From Bacteroidales bacterium (GTDB lineage Bacteria; Bacteroidota; Bacteroidia; Bacteroidales; F082), in contig JABFQW010000119.1 in NCBI GenBank assembly GCA_013141455.1, positions 1-41,834 on the forward strand: a stretch of 41,834 nucleotides of DNA, in the 5' to 3' direction. Below, one piece after another: positions 1-6,927 of the stretch; position 1 is the stretch's first letter; each line of letters begins with the position of its first letter. Under the pieces are notes generated by a model. It searched no databases. It saw only the letters and a program-made list of their open reading frames with translations, and was not told where the DNA came from. The position numbers and the translations under genes were made by a program.

Positions 1-148
1 CCTTTTCAAACTCCATGATCAGTTCAACGGTATCGAGCGAGTCGGCACCCAAATCATTTGTGAAGCTGGCTTCATTAGTAACTTCAGCTGACTCTACGCC
101 TAGCTTCTCAACGATAATAGATACGATTTTGTCTTTAATCTCTGACAT
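1..148 (-). CDS. acpP: Acyl carrier protein (5' part, runs off the window)
   Basis: This is the start of a type II fatty-acid-synthase acyl carrier protein, the small cytosolic carrier of growing acyl chains. Reading the minus strand from the ATG at 148 gives 49 codons beginning [18 protein letters not shown]. It contains the canonical [10 protein letters not shown] motif, whose serine (about residue 37) takes the 4'-phosphopantetheine arm. The C-terminal helices lie beyond the left edge. It is a housekeeping gene, transcribed away from the polysaccharide locus, so it marks the locus boundary. The family call is firm; only the 3' end is unseen. Confidence 0.95.
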   Translation of the reverse strand, partial: MSEIKDKIVSIIVEKLGVESAEVTNEASFTNDLGADSLDTVELIMEFEK

Positions 149-179
149 AACTTTAATTGTTTTTAGTTAAACGAGAATG

Positions 180-211
180 CAAAGTAATGCATTAAATAAA
201 AAAAAAACAAA
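180..211 (-). promoter_or_regulatory. Possible Bacteroidota-type promoter for acpP
   Basis: On the minus strand a TTTG (complement of 208-211) is followed after 21 bases by TACTTTG (complement of 180-186). This resembles the -33 TTTG / -7 TAnnTTTG promoter of Bacteroidota, with one base fewer in the -7 box. It lies about 30 bases upstream of the acpP start. The surroundings are A/T runs, so a chance match is possible. The rest of 149-448 shows no gene. Confidence 0.4.
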
Positions 212-448
212 AAAAATCTTTTTTAAATTGAATATCAACGTTTAAAATGATTGTTATTTTCATGAATACAAATGTTTTAGGTGAGTCTGGCTGTTCTGTT
301 GACAAGAATCAGTAGGATATTGATCGTTTACGCAGTTTTGATTTTCAACAAACTGACATGGTTAAAAATTGCAGTCACTTATCATTTATTGAAGCTCTTT
401 TTTTGCCTGAAGAAAAAAATTCAGATATTTGCGCCTTAATTAACAACC

Positions 449-1393
449 ATGACAACTAAAAATTTTGGACTTATCGGGGCTGCAGGTTATATCGCTCCCC
501 GTCACCTTAAAGCAATCAAAGATACCGGTAATAACCTGCTTGCCGCTCTCGACCCATTCGATTCGGTTGGTATTATGGACAGTTACTTTCCAAAATCAGC
601 CTTCTTTACCGAACCGGAACGTTTCGATCGTCACCTCGACAAACTACGCCGCGGTGGTAATGGACATATCGAATATGTAAGCATCTGCAGCCCAAACTAC
701 CTGCATGATTCTCATATCCGTATGGCACTTCGTAATCAGGCTGATGCTATTTGTGAGAAACCTATCGTGCTGAATCCATGGAATGTGGATGCCTTACATG
801 AGATAGAAAAGGAAACCGGTAAAAATATTTATACCATTCTTCAGTTACGACATCATGCGGCCATTATCGCGCTAAAAGAGATGATTGACAATGGACCGGC
901 TGATAAAATTTATGATATTGATCTTACCTATATAACATCGCGTGGTGCGTGGTATCATCGTTCCTGGAAAGGGAATGTCGAAAAAAGCGGTGGCGTGGCA
1001 ACCAATATAGGGGTTCATTTTTTCGATATGCTCACCTGGATTTTTGGGGAAGCAAAGGAAAATGTTGTACACCTGAGCCAGGCTGACAGTGCTGCCGGGT
1101 TCCTTCAACTAAAAAAAGCCCGTGTACGCTGGTTTTTAAGTATCAATAGCGAAAATCTACCCAAAATAGCAGTCGAAAGCAAAAAGTCAACTTTCCGTTC
1201 TATCACCGTTGATGGGCAGGAGATTGAATTCAGTGATGGTTTTACCGACCTGCATACCGTGAGTTACCAGCATATTCTCAACGGAACCGGTTTTGGATTG
1301 GCTGATGCCCGGCAGAGTGTCGTGATCGTTGAAAACATCCGCAACAAACGTCCGGTAGGAAGAACCGGTGATTTCCATCCAATGGTTAAATAG
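449..1393 (+). CDS. wlbA: Gfo/Idh/MocA sugar dehydrogenase, WlbA/WbpB-like (UDP-GlcNAcA 3-dehydrogenase)
   Basis: This 314-residue protein looks like WlbA/WbpB, which oxidises C3 of UDP-N-acetylglucosaminuronic acid with NAD on the way to 2,3-diamino-uronic acid sugars. An N-terminal Rossmann fold starts at FGLIGAAGYIAPRHL (residues 6-20). The family's EKP motif follows at about 103-105 (ADAICEKPIVLNPWN), and a central substrate domain carries a GGVATNIGVHFFDML stretch. Length fits the family. The usual partners (6-dehydrogenase WbpA, aminotransferase WbpE, acetyltransferase WbpD) are not in this window, so the gene is an orphan here or serves genes elsewhere. It is separated from the next gene by 262 bases with a promoter-like element. 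The family is clear; the exact substrate is inferred. Confidence 0.85.
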   Translation: MTTKNFGLIGAAGYIAPRHLKAIKDTGNNLLAALDPFDSVGIMDSYFPKSAFFTEPERFDRHLDKLRRGGNGHIEYVSICSPNYLHDSHIRMALRNQADAICEKPIVLNPWNVDALHEIEKETGKNIYTILQLRHHAAIIALKEMIDNGPADKIYDIDLTYITSRGAWYHRSWKGNVEKSGGVATNIGVHFFDMLTWIFGEAKENVVHLSQADSAAGFLQLKKARVRWFLSINSENLPKIAVESKKSTFRSITVDGQEIEFSDGFTDLHTVSYQHILNGTGFGLADARQSVVIVENIRNKRPVGRTGDFHPMVK

Positions 1394-1511
1394 ATGCAGT
1401 TAGATTGTTAACTGAAAATTAACATTAGGCCAACTGATTGATAATAAACAATATCTGTTGACTTTTAGCCAATACTTATATTCAAAGTGTCAACATTCTT
1501 TAATTTATGAC

Positions 1512-1541
1512 TTGCATTTTTAAAAATAATGAGTACTTTTG
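1512..1541 (+). promoter_or_regulatory. Bacteroidota-type promoter upstream of the winged-helix gene
   Basis: TTG at 1512-1514 and TACTTTTG at 1534-1541 are separated by 19 bases. This matches the Bacteroidota -33 TTTG / -7 TAnnTTTG consensus in the -7 box and in spacing. The predicted transcription start is near 1549, giving a leader of roughly 105 bases before the ATG at 1656. It may drive the winged-helix gene and the polysaccharide genes beyond. This is a visual match without experimental support. Confidence 0.5.
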
Positions 1542-1655
1542 TTACTCGTTTAATGAAATGTAAATATAATTTGCATGAAAAAACAATTAAAAATCAAACC
1601 AATAGACCAATAAACGTATCAACTCATAAACCCATAAACCCTCTCAACTAAAACA

Positions 1656-2195
1656 ATGCTCGAAGCACTCATCACCTCAAAAACCCGCATAAAACTGATG
1701 CTGAAGTTCTTTCTGAACATCAACAGCACCGGCTATTTGCGTGGTCTTGAGCCTGAGTTCAACGAGAGCACCAACGCTATCCGTCAGGAATTGAACCGTT
1801 TTGAATCAGCCGGATTGTTGCAAACTGTTTCGGAAGGCAATAAAAAAATATACCGGGCAAATACGGGACACCCACTTTTTGGTGACATCAACAGCCTCAT
1901 ACGGAAATATGTCGGGCTTGATGATATTATCGAACAGGTTGTCAGTCATCTGGGTGAACCACGTGAAGTATATCTTGTTGGTGATCTGGCCGCCGGCATC
2001 GACAGTAAAGACATCAGCATATTAGTTGTTGGCGAAGCAATTGACCATGATTACCTTGGTCTGCTATGCGAGAAAGCACAACGCTTTATCTCACGTACGA
2101 TTCGCTATGCAGTATTCACTGTGGAAGAATTTAACCAGCAACGTCCCGTCCTCAACAAGGCGAAGTTGTTGCTTGTGTGGAAAAACGAAGACTAA
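1656..2195 (+). CDS. Winged-helix protein with degenerate nucleotidyltransferase-like C-terminus
   Basis: A 179-residue protein. Residues 1-75 look like an ArsR-type winged helix, with the helix-turn-helix around 'NESTNAIRQELNRFESAGLL' and a wing ending at KKIYRAN. Residues 95-170 resemble a minimal nucleotidyltransferase fold (VYLVGDLAAGIDSKDISILVVG). The usual GS and paired-aspartate metal site have become GD and SKDIS, so catalysis looks lost. Such proteins occur at the head of Bacteroidota polysaccharide loci and are annotated as transcriptional regulators. A regulatory role for the downstream genes is inference from position. It has its own promoter-like element upstream and is followed by repeat-rich spacer. 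Confidence 0.7.
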   Translation: MLEALITSKTRIKLMLKFFLNINSTGYLRGLEPEFNESTNAIRQELNRFESAGLLQTVSEGNKKIYRANTGHPLFGDINSLIRKYVGLDDIIEQVVSHLGEPREVYLVGDLAAGIDSKDISILVVGEAIDHDYLGLLCEKAQRFISRTIRYAVFTVEEFNQQRPVLNKAKLLLVWKNED

Positions 2196-2296
2196 ACCAA
2201 AAGAAGGAATAGTCTTTTTAGTAATTGATTTATAGTGTTTTATCCTGAGATGGGTGGGACTCAAAGGGCGAAGCTGTGCCTGATAGGGTTAAAATC

Positions 2297-2396
2297 GTTT
2301 CATGTTTCATTGCGCTGCGCGCGTTTCATGTTCCGACCTACTAAAGATAAAATCAATTTCTTAAGCAAACCTGAAACCCCTGAAACCTGAAACTCT
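2297..2396 (+). repeat. Spacer repeat R1 (copy 1 of a dispersed family)
   Basis: This is the first copy of a composite repeat: GTTTCAT units flanking a TGCGCTGCGCGC core, then a middle segment ending CTTAAGCAAACCTGAAAC, then iterated CCTGAAAC units. The GTTTCA units on the left are complementary to the TGAAAC units on the right, so the element can fold back. Related copies start at 3279, 3821 and 6796. Positions 2301-2328 are identical to 6796-6823. The 2196-2419 spacer holds no gene. Confidence 0.8.
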
Positions 2397-2419
2397 TCAA
2401 CCCCCAACTATTTTCAAAT

Positions 2420-3259
2420 ATGAGCCCAGGCGAAATCATCATTTATCAACCAAATGACATTTCAACAATATTTGAGGTTCGTATTGAAGATGATACCGTC
2501 TGGTTGACTCAACACCAAATGGCTGAGCTTTTTCAGACAACAAGGAATAATATCACCTTACATATTGGTAATATTTTCAAGGAAGGCGAATTATTGGAAT
2601 CTTCAGTATGTAAGGATTCCTTACTAACTGCAGCAGATGGCAAAAAATACAATACCAAATTCTACAACCTCGATGTCATCATCTCTGTTGGATATCGGGT
2701 TAAATCACAAAGAGGCACACAATTCCGTATTTGGGCAAATAAAATTTTGAAGGAATATCTGCTAAAAGGATATGCAGTAAACCATCGGATTGAAAAGATT
2801 GAAAATGAAATTTATTCGATCAGGAAGAAAGTGGATGAAATTGATTTTCAAGTTAAAACAAATTTGCCATCCATCGAAGGAATTTTTTACGATGGTCAGA
2901 TATTTGATGCATGGAATTTTGTTTCAGAAATCGTAAAGTCAGCAAAAAAGTCTATTATTCTAATTGACAATTATGTGGATGATAGTGTATTATCCTTGTT
3001 TTTGAAACGAAATAAAGGCGTTTCAACAGTAATTTATTCACAAAATATTTCAAAATCATTTATCTTGGATTTGGAGAAACACAACATCCAATATCCAAAA
3101 ATTGAAGTAAAACACTTCAATAAATCACACGACCGTTTTCTGATCATCGACCAAAAAACCGTTTATCATATTGGCGCTTCATTAAAAGACCTGGGTAAAA
3201 AATGGTTCGCTTTTTCCAGGATGGATATTGATACATTAGAATTGCTGTCAAAACTTTGA
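2420..3259 (+). CDS. RhuM-family protein with PLD-like C-terminal domain
   Basis: A 279-residue protein with two parts. Residues 1-115 match the RhuM family (VWLTQHQMAELFQTTRNNI, then ADGKKYNTKFYNLDVIISVGYR and RGTQFRIWANKILKEYL), a putative DNA-binding domain often found with mobile DNA. A short coiled region follows at about 120-145. Residues 150-279 look like a phospholipase-D-like half-domain: IFDAWNFVSEIVKSAKKSI, ILIDNYVDD, and HDRFLIID at about 237-244, which fits the HxKx4D pattern with arginine for lysine. The biochemical role is unknown. It has no evident link to sugar synthesis and lies between two copies of the same spacer repeat, suggesting it arrived as cargo. Confidence 0.7.
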   Translation: MSPGEIIIYQPNDISTIFEVRIEDDTVWLTQHQMAELFQTTRNNITLHIGNIFKEGELLESSVCKDSLLTAADGKKYNTKFYNLDVIISVGYRVKSQRGTQFRIWANKILKEYLLKGYAVNHRIEKIENEIYSIRKKVDEIDFQVKTNLPSIEGIFYDGQIFDAWNFVSEIVKSAKKSIILIDNYVDDSVLSLFLKRNKGVSTVIYSQNISKSFILDLEKHNIQYPKIEVKHFNKSHDRFLIIDQKTVYHIGASLKDLGKKWFAFSRMDIDTLELLSKL

Positions 3260-3278
3260 ACTTTAAACAAATTATTCA

Positions 3279-3410
3279 ATGTTCCACGTTTTGCGCTGCG
3301 CGTGTTTCAAGTTCCGTTATTACAAAGATAAAAACGTTTTCTTAAGCAAACCTGAAACCTGGACTTTTCAAACCCCTGAAACCTGAAACCCTTCAAACCT
3401 GAAACCCCTG
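3279..3410 (+). repeat. Spacer repeat R2 (copy 2)
   Basis: This second copy of the family has a TTGCGCTGCGCG core, the middle segment and several CCTGAAAC/CTTCAAAC units. Positions 3303-3359 are identical over 57 bases to 3827-3883 in copy R3. It sits between the RhuM/PLD-like gene and the first four-helix-bundle gene, so each of those genes lies between two copies. Confidence 0.85.
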
Positions 3411-3426
3411 AGAGGAACCCTATCTT

Positions 3427-3814
3427 ATGACAATACAAAGATTTGAGGATTTGGAGATTTGGAAAGAAGCCAGAGAAGTGTCGATACTTGTTTTTAAACT
3501 TACAGAAACGGATCGGTTTTCAAAAGATTTTAGATTCAGAGATCAAACGCGCCTAATCTGGATCAGTCATGGACAATATCGCTGAGGGATTTGAGAGAGA
3601 TGGAAACAAAGAATTTAAACAATTTCTTAGTATTGCCAAAGGAAGCTGCGGAGAAACCAGATCACAACTTTATCGTGCGTTAGACTTTGGTTATTTGAAT
3701 CAATCTGACTTTGATCTGATGATTGAAAGAACATTAAAATTAAGTTCTAAATTAAGTAACTTCATGAACTACCTCGCAAAATCAGAAATAACAGGGAGGA
3801 AATATATTAAGTAG
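3427..3814 (+). pseudogene. Four-helix-bundle (S23/IVS-type) protein, frameshifted copy 1
   Basis: A four-helix-bundle protein of the family first seen in 23S rRNA intervening sequences (about 120 residues); molecular role unknown. The reading frame from the ATG at 3427 gives MTIQRFEDLEIWKEAREV and continues to FRFRDQ. It then goes out of frame near 3545-3565. The expected second half ([20 protein letters not shown], ending ITGRKYIK) continues in another frame to 3814. The total of 388 bases fits a 2-base loss in a 390-base gene. Spacer repeats of the same family flank it on both sides. A sequencing error is possible, but a second copy at 5134 is also shifted, at a different place. Confidence 0.8.
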
Positions 3815-3820
3815 ATTTTA

Positions 3821-3969
3821 GTTTCATGTTTCAAGTTCCGTTATTACAAAGATAAAAACGTTTTCTTAAGCAAACCTGAAACCCCTGAAACCTGAAACTT
3901 TCCAAACCCCTGAAACCTGAAACCTGAAACCTGAAACCCTTCAAACCTGAAATCCTTCAAACCTGAAAC
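3821..3969 (+). repeat. Spacer repeat R3 (copy 3), directly upstream of gmd
   Basis: The third copy of the family starts with GTTTCATGTTTCAAGTTCC. It shares the 57-base identical segment with R2 and ends in about seven iterated CCTGAAAC-type units. It abuts the 41-base leader of gmd (3966-4006). With R2 it brackets the four-helix-bundle pseudogene. Confidence 0.85.
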
Positions 3970-4006
3970 GATCTTCTTACAACAAAATAACGATTCAACA
4001 ATGAAA
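3966..4006 (+). promoter_or_regulatory. Shared gene leader, copy at gmd
   Basis: These 41 bases, ending in ATGAAA of gmd, match 6887-6927 at legB with five differences, all transitions. Both copies follow directly on a spacer repeat. The segment may be a conserved 5' untranslated leader or a trace of how the cassettes were joined. No Shine-Dalgarno or promoter consensus is obvious in it. Confidence 0.55.
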
Positions 4007-5068
4007 ATAGCCCTGATAACCGGTATCACCGGACAAGATGGTTCTTACCTTGCCGAGTTTCTGCTCGATAAAGGCTACGAGGTGCACGGTATCATGCGGC
4101 GATCCTCCACCTTTAATACAGGCCGGATTGAGCATTTATATTTCGAAGAATGGATACAGGATATGCATTCGAAGAAGAAACTGAATCTCCATTACGGCGA
4201 CATGACCGACAGCAGCTCACTTGTCAGAATCATTCAGTTGGTGCAGCCGGATGAGATATACAATCTTGCCGCCCAGAGCCATGTGAAAGTTTCGTTTGAA
4301 GTACCGGAATACACAGCCGATTCAGATGCCATTGGTACTTTGCGTGTATTGGAAGCCGTTCGTATTTTAGGTATGGAAAAGAAAACAAGGATTTACCAGG
4401 CTTCTACTTCCGAGTTGTTCGGATTAGTGCAGGAGGTTCCTCAGAAAGAAACAACACCGTTCTATCCCCGCTCTCCCTATGGGGTTGCCAAGCAATATGG
4501 TTTCTGGATCACGAAAAACTACCGTGAATCGTATGGTATGTTTGCTGTAAACGGCATCCTTTTTAACCATGAGAGTGAAAGACGTGGCGAAACATTTGTA
4601 ACTCGAAAAATCACTTTGGCTGTGAGTCGCATCTTTCATGGTATGCAGAAGAAATTATATTTGGGAAACTTAGATGCCTTGCGCGACTGGGGTTATGCCC
4701 GTGACTATGTACAATGTATGTGGATGATGCTGCAACATGATACACCTGAGGATTTTGTTATTGCCACCGGCGAAATGCATACGGTGCGTGAGTTTATTGA
4801 ACGATCATTCTCCTTTGTTGGTATAACTATCGATTGGCGTGGCATTGGCGTAGATGAAAAGGGATACAACAAACTGACCAATGAATTATTGGTGGCGGTT
4901 GATCCAAAATATTTCCGTCCGGCTGAGGTGGAACAACTTTGCGGTGATCCCACAAAGGCAAAAACCTTGCTAGGATGGAATCCAACACAAACGTCTTTTG
5001 AGGAACTGGTGAATATCATGATGAAACATGATTTGGATTCTGTAAAGAAGGAACAGCTTTTAAAGTAG
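4001..5068 (+). CDS. gmd: GDP-mannose 4,6-dehydratase
   Basis: A cytosolic SDR enzyme that converts GDP-D-mannose to GDP-4-keto-6-deoxy-D-mannose, first step to GDP-L-fucose. The protein is 355 residues, the usual length. Visible motifs are the NADP-binding [12 protein letters not shown] (8-19), the S/T-E pair in ASTSELFG (134-141), the catalytic YGVAK (Y160, K164) and [11 protein letters not shown] at 188-198. The last normally reads NHESPRRGE, so glutamate replaces proline there. The start ATG at 4001 gives the standard MKIALITG N-terminus. Its product feeds the GDP-fucose synthase at 5592, the two genes being separated only by a repeat-flanked four-helix-bundle pseudogene. No GDP-perosamine aminotransferase is seen, so fucose is the likely end product. 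Confidence 0.95.
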   Translation: MKIALITGITGQDGSYLAEFLLDKGYEVHGIMRRSSTFNTGRIEHLYFEEWIQDMHSKKKLNLHYGDMTDSSSLVRIIQLVQPDEIYNLAAQSHVKVSFEVPEYTADSDAIGTLRVLEAVRILGMEKKTRIYQASTSELFGLVQEVPQKETTPFYPRSPYGVAKQYGFWITKNYRESYGMFAVNGILFNHESERRGETFVTRKITLAVSRIFHGMQKKLYLGNLDALRDWGYARDYVQCMWMMLQHDTPEDFVIATGEMHTVREFIERSFSFVGITIDWRGIGVDEKGYNKLTNELLVAVDPKYFRPAEVEQLCGDPTKAKTLLGWNPTQTSFEELVNIMMKHDLDSVKKEQLLK

Positions 5069-5098
5069 AAAGGTTCAAGGTTCAAAGTTCCAGGTTCC
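5069..5098 (+). repeat. GGTTCAAAGTTC-type repeat, left side of four-helix-bundle copy 2
   Basis: Iterated GGTTCAAGGTTCAAAGTTCC units follow directly on the gmd stop codon. The same unit, and its complement GAACCTTGAACC, recurs at 5500-5575 on the far side of the four-helix-bundle pseudogene and inside fcl at 6294-6377. Confidence 0.75.
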
Positions 5099-5133
5099 TA
5101 ATAGCTCTTACCCTTAATTTTAATCTTAGAAGA

Positions 5134-5522
5134 ATGACCTTAAAATCTTTTGAAGATACAGAAGCATGGAGACTGGCCAGAGAGTTTTGCAAGGATATTT
5201 ACAAAATCATACAATACGAAGGACTGAAAACAGACTATCGTCTTAAAGATCAAATTAATGGCTCATCAGGTTCTATAATGGATAATATATCAGATGGTTT
5301 TGAAAGAAGGGGAACAAAGAGTTCATAAACTTTCTGAGTATAGCAAAGGGAAGTGCAGGTGAGTCGCGCTCACAATTATACAGGCTTCTTGATAGATCGT
5401 ATATTTCTGAAGAAGAATTCAAGGATTTACATCAAAAAACTATTCATATCTCAGGAAAAATTCAGAATCTGATGACTTACCTGAAGAACTCAGACTTCAA
5501 AGGATCAAAGTTCAAAGTTTAA
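5134..5522 (+). pseudogene. Four-helix-bundle (S23/IVS-type) protein, frameshifted copy 2
   Basis: A second member of the S23/IVS four-helix-bundle family. The frame from ATG 5134 reads MTLKSFEDTEAWRLAREFCK through [17 protein letters not shown]. It then hits a stop because one base is missing in the G/A run near 5309-5313. In the shifted frame the expected continuation is intact ([20 protein letters not shown], then [10 protein letters not shown], to a TAA at 5520-5522). Total length of 389 bases fits a 390-base gene minus one. Its last codons run into the TTCAAAGTT repeat. It lies between gmd and fcl, which are normally adjacent, so it looks inserted. Function unknown. Confidence 0.8.
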
Positions 5523-5575
5523 AAGTTCAAAGTTCCAGGTTTTAAGCAACCTTGAACCTTGAACCTCCAACAATT
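5500..5575 (+). repeat. GTTCAAAGTTCC / GGAACCTTGAACC repeat, right side of copy 2
   Basis: Direct TTCAAAGTTC units are followed by the complementary CCTTGAACCTTGAACC units, so the block can form a hairpin. It overlaps the last codons of the four-helix-bundle pseudogene and ends just before fcl. It belongs to the same family as 5069-5098 and the insert at 6294-6377. Confidence 0.8.
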
Positions 5576-5591
5576 TAAATCTGATTAAAAA

Positions 5592-6755
5592 TTGAACCCT
5601 GACTCCAAAATATACATCGCTGGTCACAATGGCATGGTTGGTTCGGCCATTCATAGAAATCTGGTTGCAAAAGGTTATTCAAACTTTGTTCTGAAGACAT
5701 TTGCAGAACTTGACCTTACCCAACAGGCTGATGTTGAAGCCTTTTTTGAGACAGAACACCCAGATTATGTTTTTGTTGCTGCTGCCAAAGTTGGCGGGAT
5801 TGTTGCAAACAATACTTACCGCGCGCAGTTCATTTATGAAAACCTGATGATTCAGAACAATATCATCCATGCGGCTCATTTGAATAAGGTAAAGAAATTA
5901 CTGTTTTTGGGAAGTTCATGTATCTATCCTAAAAACGCACCCCAGCCTTTGAAGGAGGAATATCTGTTAACAGGTGTGTTGGAAGAATCCAACGAACCCT
6001 ATGCAATTGCCAAGATTGCGGGTATCAAGATGTGTGAAAATTATTTCAGACAATACAACGATGATTTTATTTCGGTGATGCCAACCAACCTTTACGGTCC
6101 AAATGATAATTATGATCTGGAAAAATCACATGTTCTCCCTGCATTAATTAGAAAGATGCACCTTGGAAAATGTCTCGAACAAAATGATTGGGCTTCAATT
6201 CGAAAGGATCTTGATAAACTACCTATTGATGGAATTACAGGAAGCCAATCTGAGACTGAAATACTAACCATTCTCGCTCAATACGGGATAAAAATTCAAA
6301 GTTCAAAGTTCAAAGTTCAAAGTTCAACCACAACTTTGAACCTTGAACCTTCAAACCTTGAACTTTCAACCTTGAACCCGGTAACTATTACACTCTGGGG
6401 TACAGGACAAGTTTATCGTGAATTCCTTCATGTCGATGATATGGCTGATGCGTGTGTACATATCATGCAAAATATTGATGCAGAAAAGCTTTACAGTAAA
6501 CCTGGCCAGACACATATTAATATCGGTACAGGTATTGATCTTACAATCAAAGAATTGGCAGAAATAGTGAAGAAAGTAATCGGGTTCGATGGTTCCATAA
6601 ACTGGGATGATTCTAAACCGGATGGCACATTTAAAAAACAATTGGATGTAAGTTTACTGAGAAGCATAGATTGGGTTCCAAAAGTCGATCTGATAAATGG
6701 AATACGAAAGGTATTTGAAAACTATATTAAAAAACCTTTGACCAACAGCCAATAG
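5592..6755 (+). CDS. fcl: GDP-L-fucose synthase with in-frame repeat insert
   Basis: An SDR epimerase/reductase that turns GDP-4-keto-6-deoxymannose into GDP-L-fucose. Motifs: YIAGHNGMVGSAI (8-20), LGSSCIYP (106-113, with the conserved cysteine at 110), YAIAK (Y137, K141), NLYGPNDNY, and ITLWGTG near 265-272. Translation apparently starts at TTG 5592, because a TAA lies two codons upstream and the next in-frame ATG is inside the nucleotide-binding motif. The protein is 387 residues, longer than usual. Residues about 235-262 (KIQSSKFKVQSS...LELSTLN) are encoded by the same repeat found in the spacers. They fall in a loop that already varies in Bacteroidota homologues. All catalytic motifs remain, so activity is plausible. 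Confidence 0.93.
   Translation: MNPDSKIYIAGHNGMVGSAIHRNLVAKGYSNFVLKTFAELDLTQQADVEAFFETEHPDYVFVAAAKVGGIVANNTYRAQFIYENLMIQNNIIHAAHLNKVKKLLFLGSSCIYPKNAPQPLKEEYLLTGVLEESNEPYAIAKIAGIKMCENYFRQYNDDFISVMPTNLYGPNDNYDLEKSHVLPALIRKMHLGKCLEQNDWASIRKDLDKLPIDGITGSQSETEILTILAQYGIKIQSSKFKVQSSTTTLNLEPSNLELSTLNPVTITLWGTGQVYREFLHVDDMADACVHIMQNIDAEKLYSKPGQTHINIGTGIDLTIKELAEIVKKVIGFDGSINWDDSKPDGTFKKQLDVSLLRSIDWVPKVDLINGIRKVFENYIKKPLTNSQ
6294..6377 (+). repeat. MITE-like repeat copy inside fcl
   Basis: Four tandem TTCAAAG units, a short centre (AACCACAAC), then CTTTGAACCTTGAACC-type units in opposite orientation form an imperfect hairpin. It is the same repeat family that flanks the four-helix-bundle copy at 5134. 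The insert keeps the reading frame and contains no stop in the frame used. Confidence 0.85.
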
Positions 6756-6795
6756 CCAAACACCAGCTTGTTCGACGTGAAAAAGGCTAAAGTTA

Positions 6796-6886
6796 CATGT
6801 TTCATTGCGCTGCGCGCGTTTCACGTTTTCAAACTGAAACTTTTCAAACCTGGAACCCTTCAAACTCCTGGAACCCTTCAACCCTT
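6796..6886 (+). repeat. Spacer repeat R4 (copy 4), directly upstream of legB
   Basis: A shortened copy of the R1-R3 family. Positions 6796-6823 are identical to 2301-2328 of R1, including the TGCGCTGCGCGC core. Diverged TGAAAC/CTTCAAAC/CTGGAACCC units follow. The middle AAGATAAAAACG segment present in R2 and R3 is missing. It abuts the 41-base leader of legB. Confidence 0.8.
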
Positions 6887-6927
6887 AAACGATTTTCTTG
6901 CGACAAAATAATGATTTAACAATGAAA
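6887..6927 (+). promoter_or_regulatory. Shared gene leader, copy at legB
   Basis: This is the partner of 3966-4006: 36 of 41 bases match, with five transitions, and both end in ATGAAA of an SDR gene. The match supports ATG 6922 as the real start of legB rather than the upstream TTG at 6898. Confidence 0.55.

Noticed and set aside
1397-1414. CAGTTA/TAACTG hairpin after wlbA as a terminator
   Set aside because: The stem is six weak pairs with no T tract after it.
3370-3969. Iterated CCTGAAAC units as a CRISPR array
   Set aside because: Units are short and contiguous with variable copies, without unique spacers of even length, and no cas gene is near.
6898-6921. TTG at 6898 as the legB start
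   Set aside because: ATG 6922 gives the standard N-terminus and lies at the same place as the gmd ATG in the shared 41-base leader.
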